Positions 45,644 through 55,186 are shown, counted from the first letter of the stretch. The stretch is DNA of 64,000 nt from Micromonosporaceae bacterium KJ-029 (GCA_005402585.1 BIFP01000067.1:310001-374000), one strand, 5' to 3'. Made by a program: numbers and translations. Notes: a model not told the origin generated them from the sequence alone.

Positions 45644-46786
45644 ATGACTACCCAGGCTTCCGCGCCGCCGACCACCAAGTCGCAGGCGCTGCGCTCGTAC
45701 GACGTCGCCGACTTCCCGGCCCTCACCGGCCTGGAGGAGGAGTGGCGCTTCACCCCGCTCAAGCGGCTGCGCGGGCTGGTCGGTGACGACCCGGCCGCCA
45801 CCGGCACGGTCCGGCACGAGTACGCCGACCTGCCCGAGGGCGTGACCGTCGAGCGGATCGGCCACGACGACCAGCGGGTTGGCAGCGTGCTCACCCCGTT
45901 CGACCGGGTCAGCGCGCTGGCGTACGGCGGGGCCGGGCAGGCGCTGCTGGTGCGGGTCGCCCGGGAGGCGGTGCCGGCCGAGCCGGTGACCGTGCGGGTG
46001 GTCGGCGAGGGCGCCGACGGCGTGGCCTACGGGCACACCGTGGTGCAGGTGGAGCGGTTCGCCGAGGCGACGCTGGTGCTGGAGCACGTCGGTTCGGTGA
46101 CGCTTGCCGACAACGTCGAGGTGACGGTGGCCGACGGGGCGAAGCTGACCCTGGTCACCGTCGCCGACTGGGCCGACGACGCGGTGCAGGCCCAGCACCT
46201 GAAGGTGAAGCTGGGCCGCGACGCGCGGGTGCTGCACGTCCAGGTCAGCCTCGGTGGCGACCTGGTCCGCCAGTACACCACCGTCGAGTACACCGACCGG
46301 GGCGGCGAGGCCGAGCTGTACGGCGTCTACTTCGCCGACTCCGGCCAGCACCTGGAGCACCGCCAGCTGGTCGACCACACCGTGCCGGACTGCCGCAGCT
46401 ACGTCGGCTACCGGGGCGCGTTGCAGGGGGAGAGCGCCCGTACGGTCTGGGTCGGCGACGTGCTGATCCGCGCCGAGGCGACCGGCACCGACACGTACGA
46501 GATCAACCGGAACCTGCTGCTGACCGACGGCGCGCGGGCCGACTCCGTACCCAACCTGGAGATCGAGACCGGCGAGATCGCCGGCGCCGGCCACGCGAGC
46601 GCCACCGGCCGTTTCGACGACGAGCAGCTGTTCTACCTGATGGCCCGGGGTATCCCGGAGGCCGAGGCTCGCCGGCTGGTGGTGCGCGGCTTCTTCGCCG
46701 AGCTGCTGAACAAGATCCCGGTCGAGGAACTGCGCGAGCGCCTCGGCGAGGCGATCGAGGCGCGGCTCACGAAGGCCGGCGCCTGA
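45644..46786 (+). CDS. sufD: Fe-S cluster assembly protein SufD
   Basis: The ATG at 45644 gives a 380-residue SufD, the partner of SufB in the SufBC2D complex. The family pattern is seen in EEWRFTPLKRLRGLV, HRQLVDHTVPDCRSYVGYRG (part) and DEQLFYLMARGIPEAEARRLV (part). The gap to sufB is 82 bp, the largest in the operon; its stop shares a base with the next start. Confidence 0.96.
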   Translation: MTTQASAPPTTKSQALRSYDVADFPALTGLEEEWRFTPLKRLRGLVGDDPAATGTVRHEYADLPEGVTVERIGHDDQRVGSVLTPFDRVSALAYGGAGQALLVRVAREAVPAEPVTVRVVGEGADGVAYGHTVVQVERFAEATLVLEHVGSVTLADNVEVTVADGAKLTLVTVADWADDAVQAQHLKVKLGRDARVLHVQVSLGGDLVRQYTTVEYTDRGGEAELYGVYFADSGQHLEHRQLVDHTVPDCRSYVGYRGALQGESARTVWVGDVLIRAEATGTDTYEINRNLLLTDGARADSVPNLEIETGEIAGAGHASATGRFDDEQLFYLMARGIPEAEARRLVVRGFFAELLNKIPVEELRERLGEAIEARLTKAGA

Positions 46787-47112
46787 TGATCCGCATCTGC
46801 GCCGTCGAGGACGTGCCGAAGGGCACCGCGATCAGCGCCGCCGTCGACGGCACCCAGCTCGCGCTGGTGCATGGCGAGGACGACCAGTTCTACGCCGTGT
46901 ACGACGAGTGCTCGCACGCCGCCGTGGCGCTGTCCGAGGGCGAGATCGAGGGCTGCACGCTGGAGTGCTGGCTGCACGGCTCCCGCTTCGACCTGCGTAC
47001 CGGTGAGCCGACCGGGCTGCCCGCGACCGAACCCGTACCCGTCTACCCCGTCGAAGTCCGCGACGGCGACATCTACGTCAGTCTGACGCCGAGCAATGGA
47101 GTGACCCGATAA
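46786..47112 (+). CDS. Rieske-type ferredoxin of the SUF operon
   Basis: The 108-residue protein has a single Rieske domain: CSHAAVALSEGEIEG near residue 45 and CWLHGSRFDL near 64 supply two Cys and two His for a [2Fe-2S] cluster. It is soluble. The place between sufD and sufC is standard in actinobacteria, and it may supply electrons during cluster assembly. It overlaps both neighbours by one base, so the whole set is translationally coupled. Confidence 0.92.
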   Translation: MIRICAVEDVPKGTAISAAVDGTQLALVHGEDDQFYAVYDECSHAAVALSEGEIEGCTLECWLHGSRFDLRTGEPTGLPATEPVPVYPVEVRDGDIYVSLTPSNGVTR

Positions 47113-47885
47113 TGAGCACCCTGGAGATCCGTGACCTGCAGGTGTCGGTCAAGCTGCCCGAGGGTGAGCTCAAGCCGATCCTGGCCGGTGTGGACCTGAC
47201 CGTGAAGTCCGGGGAGACCCACGCCATCATGGGCCCGAACGGCTCCGGCAAGTCGACCCTGGCGTACTCGATCGCCGGTCACCCGAAGTACGAGATCACC
47301 GGCGGTTCGGTGACGCTGGACGGCGTCGACGTGCTGGAGATGTCCGTCGACGAGCGGGCCCGGGCCGGCCTCTTCCTGGCCATGCAGTACCCGGTCGAGG
47401 TGCCCGGCGTGTCGGTGGCGAACTTCCTGCGTACCGCCAAGACCGCGATCGACGGCGAGGCGCCGAAGCTGCGCACCTGGGGCGGCGAGCTGCGCGGTGC
47501 CATGGAGCGCCTGCACATGGACCCGGCCTTCGCCCAGCGCAACGTCAACGAGGGCTTCTCCGGCGGTGAGAAGAAGCGGCACGAGATCGTGCAGCTGGAG
47601 CTGCTCAAGCCGAAGATGGCCATCCTCGACGAGACCGACTCGGGCCTCGACGTGGACGCGCTGCGCGTGGTGAGCGAGGGCGTGAACCGGGTGCGCGACA
47701 CCGGCGACACCGGTCTGCTGCTGATCACCCACTACACCCGGATCCTGCGCTACATCAAGCCCGACTTCGTGCACGTCTTCGTGGCCGGCCGGATCGTCGA
47801 GCAGGGCGGCCCGGAGCTGGCCGACAAGCTCGAGGAAGAGGGCTACGAGCGGTACGTGGCCGGGGCCGGTTCGGCGCGGGCCTGA
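47112..47885 (+). CDS. sufC: Fe-S cluster assembly ATPase SufC
   Basis: The 257-residue protein is the ABC ATPase of the SufBCD complex. Walker A is GPNGSGKSTLAYSIAG near residue 38, the signature is FSGGEKKRHEIVQL near 151, and Walker B is MAILDETDSGLDVDAL near 172. The SufC-specific YPVEVPGVSVANFLR is present. Confidence 0.98.
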   Translation: MSTLEIRDLQVSVKLPEGELKPILAGVDLTVKSGETHAIMGPNGSGKSTLAYSIAGHPKYEITGGSVTLDGVDVLEMSVDERARAGLFLAMQYPVEVPGVSVANFLRTAKTAIDGEAPKLRTWGGELRGAMERLHMDPAFAQRNVNEGFSGGEKKRHEIVQLELLKPKMAILDETDSGLDVDALRVVSEGVNRVRDTGDTGLLLITHYTRILRYIKPDFVHVFVAGRIVEQGGPELADKLEEEGYERYVAGAGSARA

Positions 47886-47911
47886 TCCCGAAGGAAGGGC
47901 CGGTCACGACG

Positions 47912-49216
47912 ATGACCACCATCGCGATCCCACCGGGGATGCCGCAGTACGACGACGCGCCGCGCTACGACGTGGCGGCGGTGCGCGCCGATTTCCCGAT
48001 CCTCGCTCGGGAGATCAACGGGCATCCGCTGGTCTACCTCGACAGCGCCAACACCTCGCACAAACCGCGCCAGGTGCTGGACGTGCTGAGCGAGCACTAC
48101 CAGCGGCACAACGCCAACGTGTCCCGGTCGGTGCACACGTTGGGCACCGAGGCCACCGAGGCGTACGAGGCAGCCCGGGCGAAGGTCGCCGCCTTCGTCA
48201 ACGCGCCCAGCGTCGACGAGGTGGTGTTCACAAAGAACTCCACCGAGGCGATCAACATCGTGGCGTACGCGTTCTCCAACGCCTCGCTGCGGCCCGACGG
48301 TGACCCTCGGTTCCGGCTCGGCCCCGGTGACGAGGTGGTGATCTCCGAGATGGAGCACCACTCGAACATCGTCCCGTGGCAGTTGCTCTGTGAGCGCACC
48401 GGCGCGACCCTGCGCTGGTTCCCGGTCACCGACAACGGCCGGCTGGACGAGTCGGGGCTGACCGACCTGGTCAACGAGCGGACGAAGATCGTCTCGCTGG
48501 TGCACATGTCCAACATCCTCGGCACCGTCAACGCCACCTCACGGATCACCGCGCGGGTCCGCGAGGTGGGTGCGCTGCTGCTGCTCGACTGCTCGCAGTC
48601 GGTACCGCACATGCCGATCGACGTGGTCGACCTGGACGCCGACTTCATCGTCTTCACCGGGCACAAGATGTGCGGCCCGACCGGCATCGGGGTGCTCTGG
48701 GGGCGGTCGGAGCTGCTGGCGGCGATGCCGCCGGTCTTCGGTGGCGGCTCGATGATCGAGACGGTGGCGATGGGTGGCTCGACGTACGCCCCGCCGCCGG
48801 CCCGGTTCGAGGCGGGCACCCCGCCGATCGCCGAGGCGGTCGCGCTCGGCGCCGCCGTGGACTACCTCACCGGCATCGGCATGCGGGCCGTCCAGTGGCA
48901 CGAGAAGCAGCTGACCGCGTACGCGCTGGACGCCCTGGCCACCGTGCCCGGCCTGCGGATCTTTGGCCCGGAGGTGCCGGTGGGCCGGGGCGGCACGATC
49001 TCCTTCGCCCTGGGTGACGTGCACCCGCACGACGTCGGGCAGGTGCTCGACTCGCTCGGTGTGCAGGTGCGGGTGGGTCACCACTGCGCCCGGCCGGTCT
49101 GCACCCGGTTCGGGGTGCCGGCGACGACCCGGGCCTCGTTCTACCTCTACACCACCACCGAGGAGATTGATGCCCTGGTGGCGGGGCTGGAGCAGGTGCG
49201 GAAGGTGTTCGGCTGA
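47912..49216 (+). CDS. sufS: Cysteine desulfurase SufS
   Basis: The 434-residue enzyme takes sulfur from cysteine with pyridoxal phosphate. The cofactor lysine is in FTGHKMCGPTGIG near residue 250, and the catalytic cysteine is in VRVGHHCARPVC near 391. LDSANTSHKP and TKNSTEAINIVA are family motifs. The ATG has AAGGAAGG 13 bases upstream. The gene follows sufC after 26 bp and passes sulfur to SufU. Confidence 0.97.
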   Translation: MTTIAIPPGMPQYDDAPRYDVAAVRADFPILAREINGHPLVYLDSANTSHKPRQVLDVLSEHYQRHNANVSRSVHTLGTEATEAYEAARAKVAAFVNAPSVDEVVFTKNSTEAINIVAYAFSNASLRPDGDPRFRLGPGDEVVISEMEHHSNIVPWQLLCERTGATLRWFPVTDNGRLDESGLTDLVNERTKIVSLVHMSNILGTVNATSRITARVREVGALLLLDCSQSVPHMPIDVVDLDADFIVFTGHKMCGPTGIGVLWGRSELLAAMPPVFGGGSMIETVAMGGSTYAPPPARFEAGTPPIAEAVALGAAVDYLTGIGMRAVQWHEKQLTAYALDALATVPGLRIFGPEVPVGRGGTISFALGDVHPHDVGQVLDSLGVQVRVGHHCARPVCTRFGVPATTRASFYLYTTTEEIDALVAGLEQVRKVFG

Positions 49217-49692
49217 TGCAGCTCGACCAGCTCTACCAGGAGATCATCCTGGACCACTACAAGCACCCGCACGGCCGTGGGTTGCGCGACGCCGCCGACC
49301 CGGCCGACCGGGTGGCCGAGGCGCACCACGTCAACCCGACCTGCGGCGACGAGGTGACCATCCGGGTGGCCACCGACGGCGAGGTGCTGCACGACGTGTC
49401 GTACGACGGCATGGGCTGCTCGATCAGCCAGGCGTCGGCGAGCGTCCTGCACGAACTGCTGGTCGGCCGGGGTGCGGCCGAGGCGTTCGAGGTGCACGAG
49501 GCGTTTGTGGCGCTGATGTCCGGCCGTGGCCAGGTCACGCCGGACGAGGACGTGCTCGGTGACGGGGTGGCGTTCGAGGGCGTCGCCCGCTACCCCGCCC
49601 GGGTCAAGTGCGCGCTGTTGCCGTGGATGGCGTTCAAGGACGCCGCGGCACGCGCCGGTGTGGGCGCGAGCCCGACGGAGGTGAAGGCATGA
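49216..49692 (+). CDS. sufU: SufU sulfur-transfer protein
   Basis: The 158-residue protein is the zinc-dependent sulfurtransferase partner of SufS. Its zinc/cysteine sites are NPTCGDEVT near residue 40, GMGCSISQASAS near 66 and RVKCALLPW near 134. The SufU-specific insertion between the second and third cysteine is present. Starts on the last base of the sufS stop. Confidence 0.96.
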   Translation: MQLDQLYQEIILDHYKHPHGRGLRDAADPADRVAEAHHVNPTCGDEVTIRVATDGEVLHDVSYDGMGCSISQASASVLHELLVGRGAAEAFEVHEAFVALMSGRGQVTPDEDVLGDGVAFEGVARYPARVKCALLPWMAFKDAAARAGVGASPTEVKA

Positions 49693-50108
49693 GCGAGGAG
49701 ACCACCACGCCGGAGACCGGCGCCGTGGCGACCGACGGCACGGCGACGCCGGCCACCGGTGACGTCGCGGCGGCGGGCGGCACCAAGGCCGCCGTCGCCG
49801 ACATCGAGGAGGCGATGAAGGACGTCGTCGACCCGGAGCTGGGCATCAACGTGGTCGACCTCGGCCTGGTGTACGGCGTCCACGTCGACGACCAGAACGT
49901 GGCCACCCTGGACATGACGCTGACCTCGGCGGCGTGCCCGCTGACCGACGTGATCGAGGACCAGGCCCGCCAGGCGCTGACCACCGGGCCGGGTGGCGGC
50001 CTGGTCGACGACATCCGGATCAACTGGGTCTGGCTGCCGCCGTGGGGGCCGGACAAGATCACTGACGAGGGCCGCGACCAGCTCCGCTCCCTCGGCTTCA
50101 ACGTCTGA
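49689..50108 (+). CDS. sufT: SufT/DUF59 metal-sulfur cluster assembly factor
   Basis: The 139-residue protein has an Ala/Thr-rich start of ~30 residues and then a DUF59 (MIP18-like) domain: MKDVVDPELGINVVDLGLVY near residue 40 and TLTSAACPLTDVIEDQ with the conserved cysteine near 79. It matures Fe-S proteins and ends the suf operon. It overlaps sufU by 4 bp. Confidence 0.94.
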   Translation: MSEETTTPETGAVATDGTATPATGDVAAAGGTKAAVADIEEAMKDVVDPELGINVVDLGLVYGVHVDDQNVATLDMTLTSAACPLTDVIEDQARQALTTGPGGGLVDDIRINWVWLPPWGPDKITDEGRDQLRSLGFNV

Positions 50109-50152
50109 CCGTCCCACCCGGGCCGGCTGGACCGGCCCTCCGCACCGCTACA

Positions 50153-50189
50153 GGCCGGGCGCGGCACCCGTCGGGTGCCGCGCCCGGCC
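50153..50189 (+). terminator. Terminator of the suf operon
   Basis: A perfect 18-bp inverted repeat (50153-50170 with 50172-50189) gives a very stable hairpin, followed by CTCTTCGG. It lies 45 bp after the sufT stop. Confidence 0.9.
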
Positions 50190-50236
50190 CTCTTCGGTCA
50201 GGCCACTGCCTCGGGGCGACATCCTCCTCCCAACCG

Positions 50237-50274
50237 TGATGTCACACAGACATATTCATGTCGCTGTGACATCA
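50237..50274. promoter_or_regulatory. 38-bp nested palindrome, candidate operator
   Basis: Outer arms TGATGTCACA and TGTGACATCA are perfect, and inside them GACAT-ATTC-ATGTC is also perfect, with only two unpaired bases on each side. It is AT-rich against a GC-rich background and is 125 bp before the GTG of a tiny ORF leading into the LysE gene. The form suits a regulator binding as two dimers. Confidence 0.55.
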
Positions 50275-50398
50275 ACCTCGCGGGGAACAATGTTGCCCTG
50301 GCGCGTAGCCATCCGACCCACCCCACACATGCTCGGGGCCCCGCTCCGGACGGGATAACCCGTGGCGCGGGACGGCTCCGGGGGCGCAGGATGGCCGC

Positions 50399-50506
50399 GT
50401 GATCGAGACGTACCCGATGATGCAGCCCGTTGTCCCGGTGGCCACCGCCGCGGGTCGACAGCAGCTGTTCCCGGGCCGCGCCTCGACCCGCCGCGCGCCG
50501 TCGTGA
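50399..50506 (+). CDS. 35-residue ORF upstream of and overlapping the LysE-family gene
   Basis: The frame starts GTG (product start MIETYPMMQPVVPVATAAG) and ends in a TGA that overlaps the next GTG by 3 bp. About 32 of 35 codons end in G or C, like real genes here, though the background is GC-rich too. It has no known domain. A CAGGAT -10-like box seven bases before the GTG would make it leaderless. It could be a leader peptide controlling the exporter. Confidence 0.45.
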   Translation: MIETYPMMQPVVPVATAAGRQQLFPGRASTRRAPS

Positions 50507-51129
50507 CCGCGGCGTTCCTGGCCGGGCTGATCGCCGGCTACGGCGTCGCCATCCCGGTCGGCGCGATCGCCGTGCTCATTCTCGGGCTCACCGCGCGTAC
50601 CTCGTTCCGGGTCGGCGCCGCCGCCGCGCTCGGGGTGGCCACCGCCGACGGGATCTACGCCGCCGCCGCGGCCCTCGGTGGGGCGATGGTGGCCGGCTGG
50701 CTGGCCCCGGTCGCCGGGCCGATGCGGTTGGTCGGCGCCGCAGTGCTGCTCGCCCTCGCCGGGTACGGGGCGTGGCGGGCTCTGCGCGTCGCGGCCCCGA
50801 CCGGTCCGGCGGCCGTGCGCCGCGGGCTGGACACCCCGGCCCGGGCGTTCGCCGGGATCCTCGCGCTTACCCTGCTCAACCCGGCCACCGTCGTCTACTT
50901 CGCGGCTCTGGTGATCGGGCGCGGCGATTCGGGCGGGTCCGAGGTCGCTGTCGCGCTGACCTTCACGCTCGGTGCGTTCCTCGCCTCGGCCAGTTGGCAG
51001 TTGCTGGTCGCCGCAGGGGGCACGCTGATCGGTCGGGCGCTCACCAGCCCTCGCGGGCGCATGGTCACCGCCCTGCTGTCGAGCGCCATCATCGCGGCGC
51101 TCGCGGTCGGCATGCTCCTCGTCGGATGA
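50503..51129 (+). CDS. LysE family exporter
   Basis: The 208-residue protein has six hydrophobic segments and the LysE/RhtB motif PVGAIAVLILGLTARTSFR, then GVATADGIYAAAAA and LTLLNPATVVYFAAL with the conserved N-P. It should export an amino acid or related small molecule. The GTG at 50503 overlaps the stop of the short upstream ORF. A longer form with a hydrophilic start is possible but less likely. Confidence 0.87.
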   Translation: MTAAFLAGLIAGYGVAIPVGAIAVLILGLTARTSFRVGAAAALGVATADGIYAAAAALGGAMVAGWLAPVAGPMRLVGAAVLLALAGYGAWRALRVAAPTGPAAVRRGLDTPARAFAGILALTLLNPATVVYFAALVIGRGDSGGSEVAVALTFTLGAFLASASWQLLVAAGGTLIGRALTSPRGRMVTALLSSAIIAALAVGMLLVG

Positions 51130-51380
51130 CCGGCCCGGTGGCTCGCCCGGCCGGCTGCGTGAGCCGGCAACATCCTCGATGGACGGTGGGATTATGACGA
51201 TCTGGTAATGGATGTGTTGCGGCTCCTCTTTAAAAACGTCCTGCCAGAACTTCTTCCCCTGTTCAGCCGATGTTCGATATCCGCCGTCCGCCTAGGGTGC
51301 TGGCAAATCCAGATCATCCGCGTCCACCCGTTGATCCGGGCAGCGCGGTCGGTCTCACCCTTCACGAACAGGGGGACGAG

Positions 51381-54300
51381 TTGAGGCTCAACCACACCCA
51401 CCAACCGGGCGGCCGGTCGAGAGGCGGCCGGCCACGCCGTGCCCGCCTGGCGGCCATGCTGGCTGCCGCGCTGACCGCGTCGATGTTGCCGGTCCTGGCG
51501 GTCGCCACCCCGGTCAGTGCCGCCCCCTCGGCCGACGGGCCGTGGCACAAGATGAACGGCAAGCCCGCCGCGACCAAGTCGGGCCGGAAGGCCGCCGTCG
51601 AGGCGAAGCGGCTGGCCGCCTACACACTGGACCGTGCCGGCATGGCGAGCCTGCTGGACCGGGCACCGATGGAGCAGCGCCGGGCGGCGCGCCAGCAACG
51701 CCAGGTGGTGTCGCTGCCCGCCCCGGATGGCACCTTCCAGCGCTTCGAGCTGGTGGAGTCGCCGGTGATGGAGGCGGGTCTGGCGGCCGCCCATCCGGAG
51801 ATCACCACGTACGCGGGCAAGGGCGTGGACGACCCGACCGCGACGATCCGGGCGGACCTGACACCGCTCGGCTTCCACGCCTCGGTCCGCTCGGCCGACG
51901 GATCGTGGTACATCGACCCGTACTACCACCGCGACCAGAGCGTCTACGCGAGCTACTTCGCCCGGGATCTGGAGAACCAGCACGGTGACTTCGTCGAGCG
52001 GGAGGACGTCGAGTCGGCGGCCCATGCCCTGCACGACGAGATCGAGGCGGCTCACGACGACGCGGTGGCGGGCCCGCTGGTGACGCTGCGCACCTACCGC
52101 CTCGCGTTCGTCACTGACCCGTCGTACGCCAACTTCTTCGGTGCGGAGAACGTGACCGCGGCGAAGGTGACGTTGATCAACCGGGTGAACCAGATCTACG
52201 AGGACGAGACCGCGATCCGGCTCGTCCTGGTCAACGACACCGAGAAGACCAACCTGAACACCGCAGCGCTGGCCACCGGGTCGAACGGCCCGTGCGGCTC
52301 GGCGGGCTGCTACACCCCGGCCCAGCTGACCTCCTGCAGCAGTTCGCTCCTGCAACGCAACCGGATCGTGCTCGGCCAACTCGTCGGAGCCAGCAACTAC
52401 GACGTCGGCCACATCGGCCTCGGTCTCAGCGGTGGCGGCATCGCCAGCCTCGGCGTGGTCGGCGGCAACAGCAAGGCGCAGGGTTGCACCGGCCTGCCGA
52501 CACCGATCGGCGACTACTACGCGGTGGACTACGTCGCGCACGAGATCGGCCACCAGTTCGCCGGCAACCACACCTTCAACGGAAACCAGTGGAACTGCTC
52601 CGGCGGCAACCGCAGCGCGGCCAACTCGTACGAGCCGGGCAGCGGTTCGTCGATCATGGCGTACGCCGGCATCTGCCAGCAGGACAACCTTCAGCCGCAC
52701 ACCGACCCGTACTGGTCGCACCGCAGCTACACCGAGATCACGAACTACGTCACGTCGGCGCGGCCCGCGATCAACGAGGTGCAGACCGTCTCGTTGCGCG
52801 ACTTCGACACCAACGGCGACTCGTTCACCGTCGGCTACGGCGGGGCGGACTCGGCGCCCATCGTGCGGGGCGTCAACTACACCACCGCCGGCATCAAGGC
52901 CGCCATCGAGGCGATCCCGGGCTGGCCGGCGGGCGGCACCGTCACCGTCGCCGCCTTCGGCGGCAGCGGCACGCTGAACGACACCGGCTTCCAGGTCACC
53001 TTCGGTGGCACCCTGGCCGCCACCAACGTCGCCCAGCTCGCCCTCACCAACCTCTCCGGTGCCTCCGGATTCGTCGGCGAGACCGCGAAGGGTGGCGCCA
53101 TCGACAACGGCGGCCACCTGGTCGAGCAGACCAGCAACCATGCGCCCGTGGTCACCGTGCCGGGCACCGTCACGATCCCGGTGCGGACCCCGTTCGCGCT
53201 CAGCGGCAGCGCCACCGACGTCGACGGCGACACGGTGACGTACCTGTGGGAGCAGAACGACCGGGGTGGCACCGCCGGTACCGCGCTGGTTAACAACACC
53301 AAGACCAACGGTCCGCTGTTCCGGGTGTTCAGCGAGCCGGCGTGGGTGTCGGCGGAGGACACCCTGAAGTACCACTCGCCGGGGCAGAACGCGGTGACCA
53401 CCGACTCGACCCGGGTCTTCCCGGACATGAAGCAGATCCTGGTGGGCAACACGAACGCCAAGACGGGTGCCTGCCCGGCCGCCCCGGCGCCGCCGGCGAG
53501 CGGTGGTGCCTCGAACGTGCCGGCGGACATCCTCGACTGCTACTCGGAGTTCCTGCCCACCCGGGACTGGGTCGGCTTCACGAACGACCGGACCATGCAC
53601 TTCAAGCTGACCGCCCGGGACGGGCGGCTCGGTGGCGGCGGCATCGGCAGCGCCGATGTCGCGGTGGTGCTGGCCCCGAACGCCGGGCCGTTCCTGGTCA
53701 CCTCGCAGGGCTCCGCCGCCGTCCTCGACGGTGGCTCGACCCAGACGGTGACCTGGGACGTGGCCGGCACCGACGTGGCGCCGGTGAACGCCGGCCAGGT
53801 GCGGATCTCGCTCTCCGTCAACGGCGGCGAGACCTTCCCGTACGTGCTGGCCGAGAGCACCCCGAACACCGGTAGCGCGACGGTGAGCCTGCCGAACGTG
53901 GCGACCGAGCGGGCACGGATCAAGATCGAGGCGGTCGGCAACATCTTCTTCGATGTCAACGACGCCGACTTCACCGTCCGGGCCGTACCCGTGGTCACCA
54001 ACGACGCGCCGGCCGGCGGGGCCAGCGTCCAGTACAGCGACGCGCTCTCGCCGACCGTCACCGTTACGGCGACCGACGCCGACACCGCCGGCGCGGCGCT
54101 GACCGCGTCCGCCACGGGTCTGCCGGCCGGCCTGGCGCTGACCTTGTCGGACACCTCCGGGGCGGACACCCTGCCCGGCACCCGGAGCTGGACGGTCACC
54201 GGCACCACCACGGCGGCCCCGGGTGCCTACCCGGTCACCGTGACCGTGACCGACAGCACCGGCCTGGCCGCCAGCACCTCGTTCACCATCACGGTCACCG

Positions 54301-55088
54301 CCGAGAACGCGGCGGCGACGTGGGCCGGCGACACGCTGGTGACCACCGCGACCAGCGGGGCCTCCGGCACGGCCCTGCTCCGGGCCGTCCTGCGGGACAG
54401 CTCGGTGCTCCCGTCGGCGACGGACACCACCGCCGGTGACCTGCGCAACGCCACGGTGACCTTCACCGCGGGCGGCGCGACGCTCTGCACCGCCGAGGCG
54501 GAACTGGTCGCCGAGGCCACCACCACGGCCTCCGCGGCCTGCGAGGCCACCCTGCCGGCGGGCACCCACACGGTCACCGCCACGGTCGGTGGGTACTACA
54601 CCGGCAGCACCAGTGCCACGGTGCAGGTGGCGGCCTCCGACGGTGGGTTCCTCACCGGCGGCGGTCACGCCACCGTCAGCCGCTCGGCCGGGGCGTACCC
54701 GGCTGACCCGGCGTCGAAGGTCGAGGTGGAGCTGAACGCGAAGCCGGCCACGTCCAAGAAGGCGGCGTCGGGCGAGGCGGAGATCGAGTTCCGTTCCGGT
54801 GGCACGAGCTACCAGGTCAAGTCCTCCACGGTCGACGGCCTCGGCGTGACCTCGGCCGGCAAGGTGGCCGAGGTGCGCTACCAGGCCAGCCTGTACGACA
54901 GCAAGGGCAAGGTGGTGGCCAGCGGCCTGACGCTGGCGGTGACGGTGACCGACCGGGGTTCCCCCGGCCGGGACGACACCCTCGGCATCACCCTGTGGCA
55001 GGGCGGCGTCCTGCTCTTCTCGTCCGACTGGACGGGGGCGGGCACCGATGAGGTCAAGCTGACCGGCGGCAACCTCACCGTGCACTGA
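51381..55088 (+). CDS. Large secreted zinc metalloprotease (reprolysin-like)
   Basis: The TTG at 51381 follows GGGGGACGAG and opens an Arg-rich n-region and hydrophobic core ending in VSAAPSA, a clear Sec signal. The 1235-residue protein has a propeptide-like region (about 45-225), then a peptidase domain with VAHEIGHQFAGNHTFNG near residue 386 (HExxHxxxxxH zinc site) and the Met-turn SSIMAYAGIC near 425. Beta-rich repeats follow: a cadherin/PKD-like domain around ATDVDGDTVTYLW, a Ser/Thr/Asp-rich domain near 875-980, and a C-terminal basic beta-domain ending TGGNLTVH. It probably degrades proteins outside the cell; no dedicated partner is nearby. Confidence 0.85.
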   Translation: MRLNHTHQPGGRSRGGRPRRARLAAMLAAALTASMLPVLAVATPVSAAPSADGPWHKMNGKPAATKSGRKAAVEAKRLAAYTLDRAGMASLLDRAPMEQRRAARQQRQVVSLPAPDGTFQRFELVESPVMEAGLAAAHPEITTYAGKGVDDPTATIRADLTPLGFHASVRSADGSWYIDPYYHRDQSVYASYFARDLENQHGDFVEREDVESAAHALHDEIEAAHDDAVAGPLVTLRTYRLAFVTDPSYANFFGAENVTAAKVTLINRVNQIYEDETAIRLVLVNDTEKTNLNTAALATGSNGPCGSAGCYTPAQLTSCSSSLLQRNRIVLGQLVGASNYDVGHIGLGLSGGGIASLGVVGGNSKAQGCTGLPTPIGDYYAVDYVAHEIGHQFAGNHTFNGNQWNCSGGNRSAANSYEPGSGSSIMAYAGICQQDNLQPHTDPYWSHRSYTEITNYVTSARPAINEVQTVSLRDFDTNGDSFTVGYGGADSAPIVRGVNYTTAGIKAAIEAIPGWPAGGTVTVAAFGGSGTLNDTGFQVTFGGTLAATNVAQLALTNLSGASGFVGETAKGGAIDNGGHLVEQTSNHAPVVTVPGTVTIPVRTPFALSGSATDVDGDTVTYLWEQNDRGGTAGTALVNNTKTNGPLFRVFSEPAWVSAEDTLKYHSPGQNAVTTDSTRVFPDMKQILVGNTNAKTGACPAAPAPPASGGASNVPADILDCYSEFLPTRDWVGFTNDRTMHFKLTARDGRLGGGGIGSADVAVVLAPNAGPFLVTSQGSAAVLDGGSTQTVTWDVAGTDVAPVNAGQVRISLSVNGGETFPYVLAESTPNTGSATVSLPNVATERARIKIEAVGNIFFDVNDADFTVRAVPVVTNDAPAGGASVQYSDALSPTVTVTATDADTAGAALTASATGLPAGLALTLSDTSGADTLPGTRSWTVTGTTTAAPGAYPVTVTVTDSTGLAASTSFTITVTAENAAATWAGDTLVTTATSGASGTALLRAVLRDSSVLPSATDTTAGDLRNATVTFTAGGATLCTAEAELVAEATTTASAACEATLPAGTHTVTATVGGYYTGSTSATVQVAASDGGFLTGGGHATVSRSAGAYPADPASKVEVELNAKPATSKKAASGEAEIEFRSGGTSYQVKSSTVDGLGVTSAGKVAEVRYQASLYDSKGKVVASGLTLAVTVTDRGSPGRDDTLGITLWQGGVLLFSSDWTGAGTDEVKLTGGNLTVH

Positions 55089-55103
55089 CCGACGGATAGA
55101 CAG

Positions 55104-55140
55104 CGCGGGAGGACGCCGTTCCGGTGTCCTCCCGCGTTCC
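55104..55140 (+). terminator. Terminator of the metalloprotease gene
   Basis: CGCGGGAGGAC and GTCCTCCCGCG form a perfect 11-bp stem with an 11-nt loop, then TTCC. It lies 15 bp after the stop. Confidence 0.8.
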
Positions 55141-55186
55141 CTTTCCCGCTGTGCGGTGCCGACTTTCCGTGCCGTACGGTCGGGTC

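Noticed and set aside
46786..47112. Rieske gene inside the suf operon as a novel fusion or insertion
   Set aside because: This place between sufD and sufC is standard for actinobacteria.
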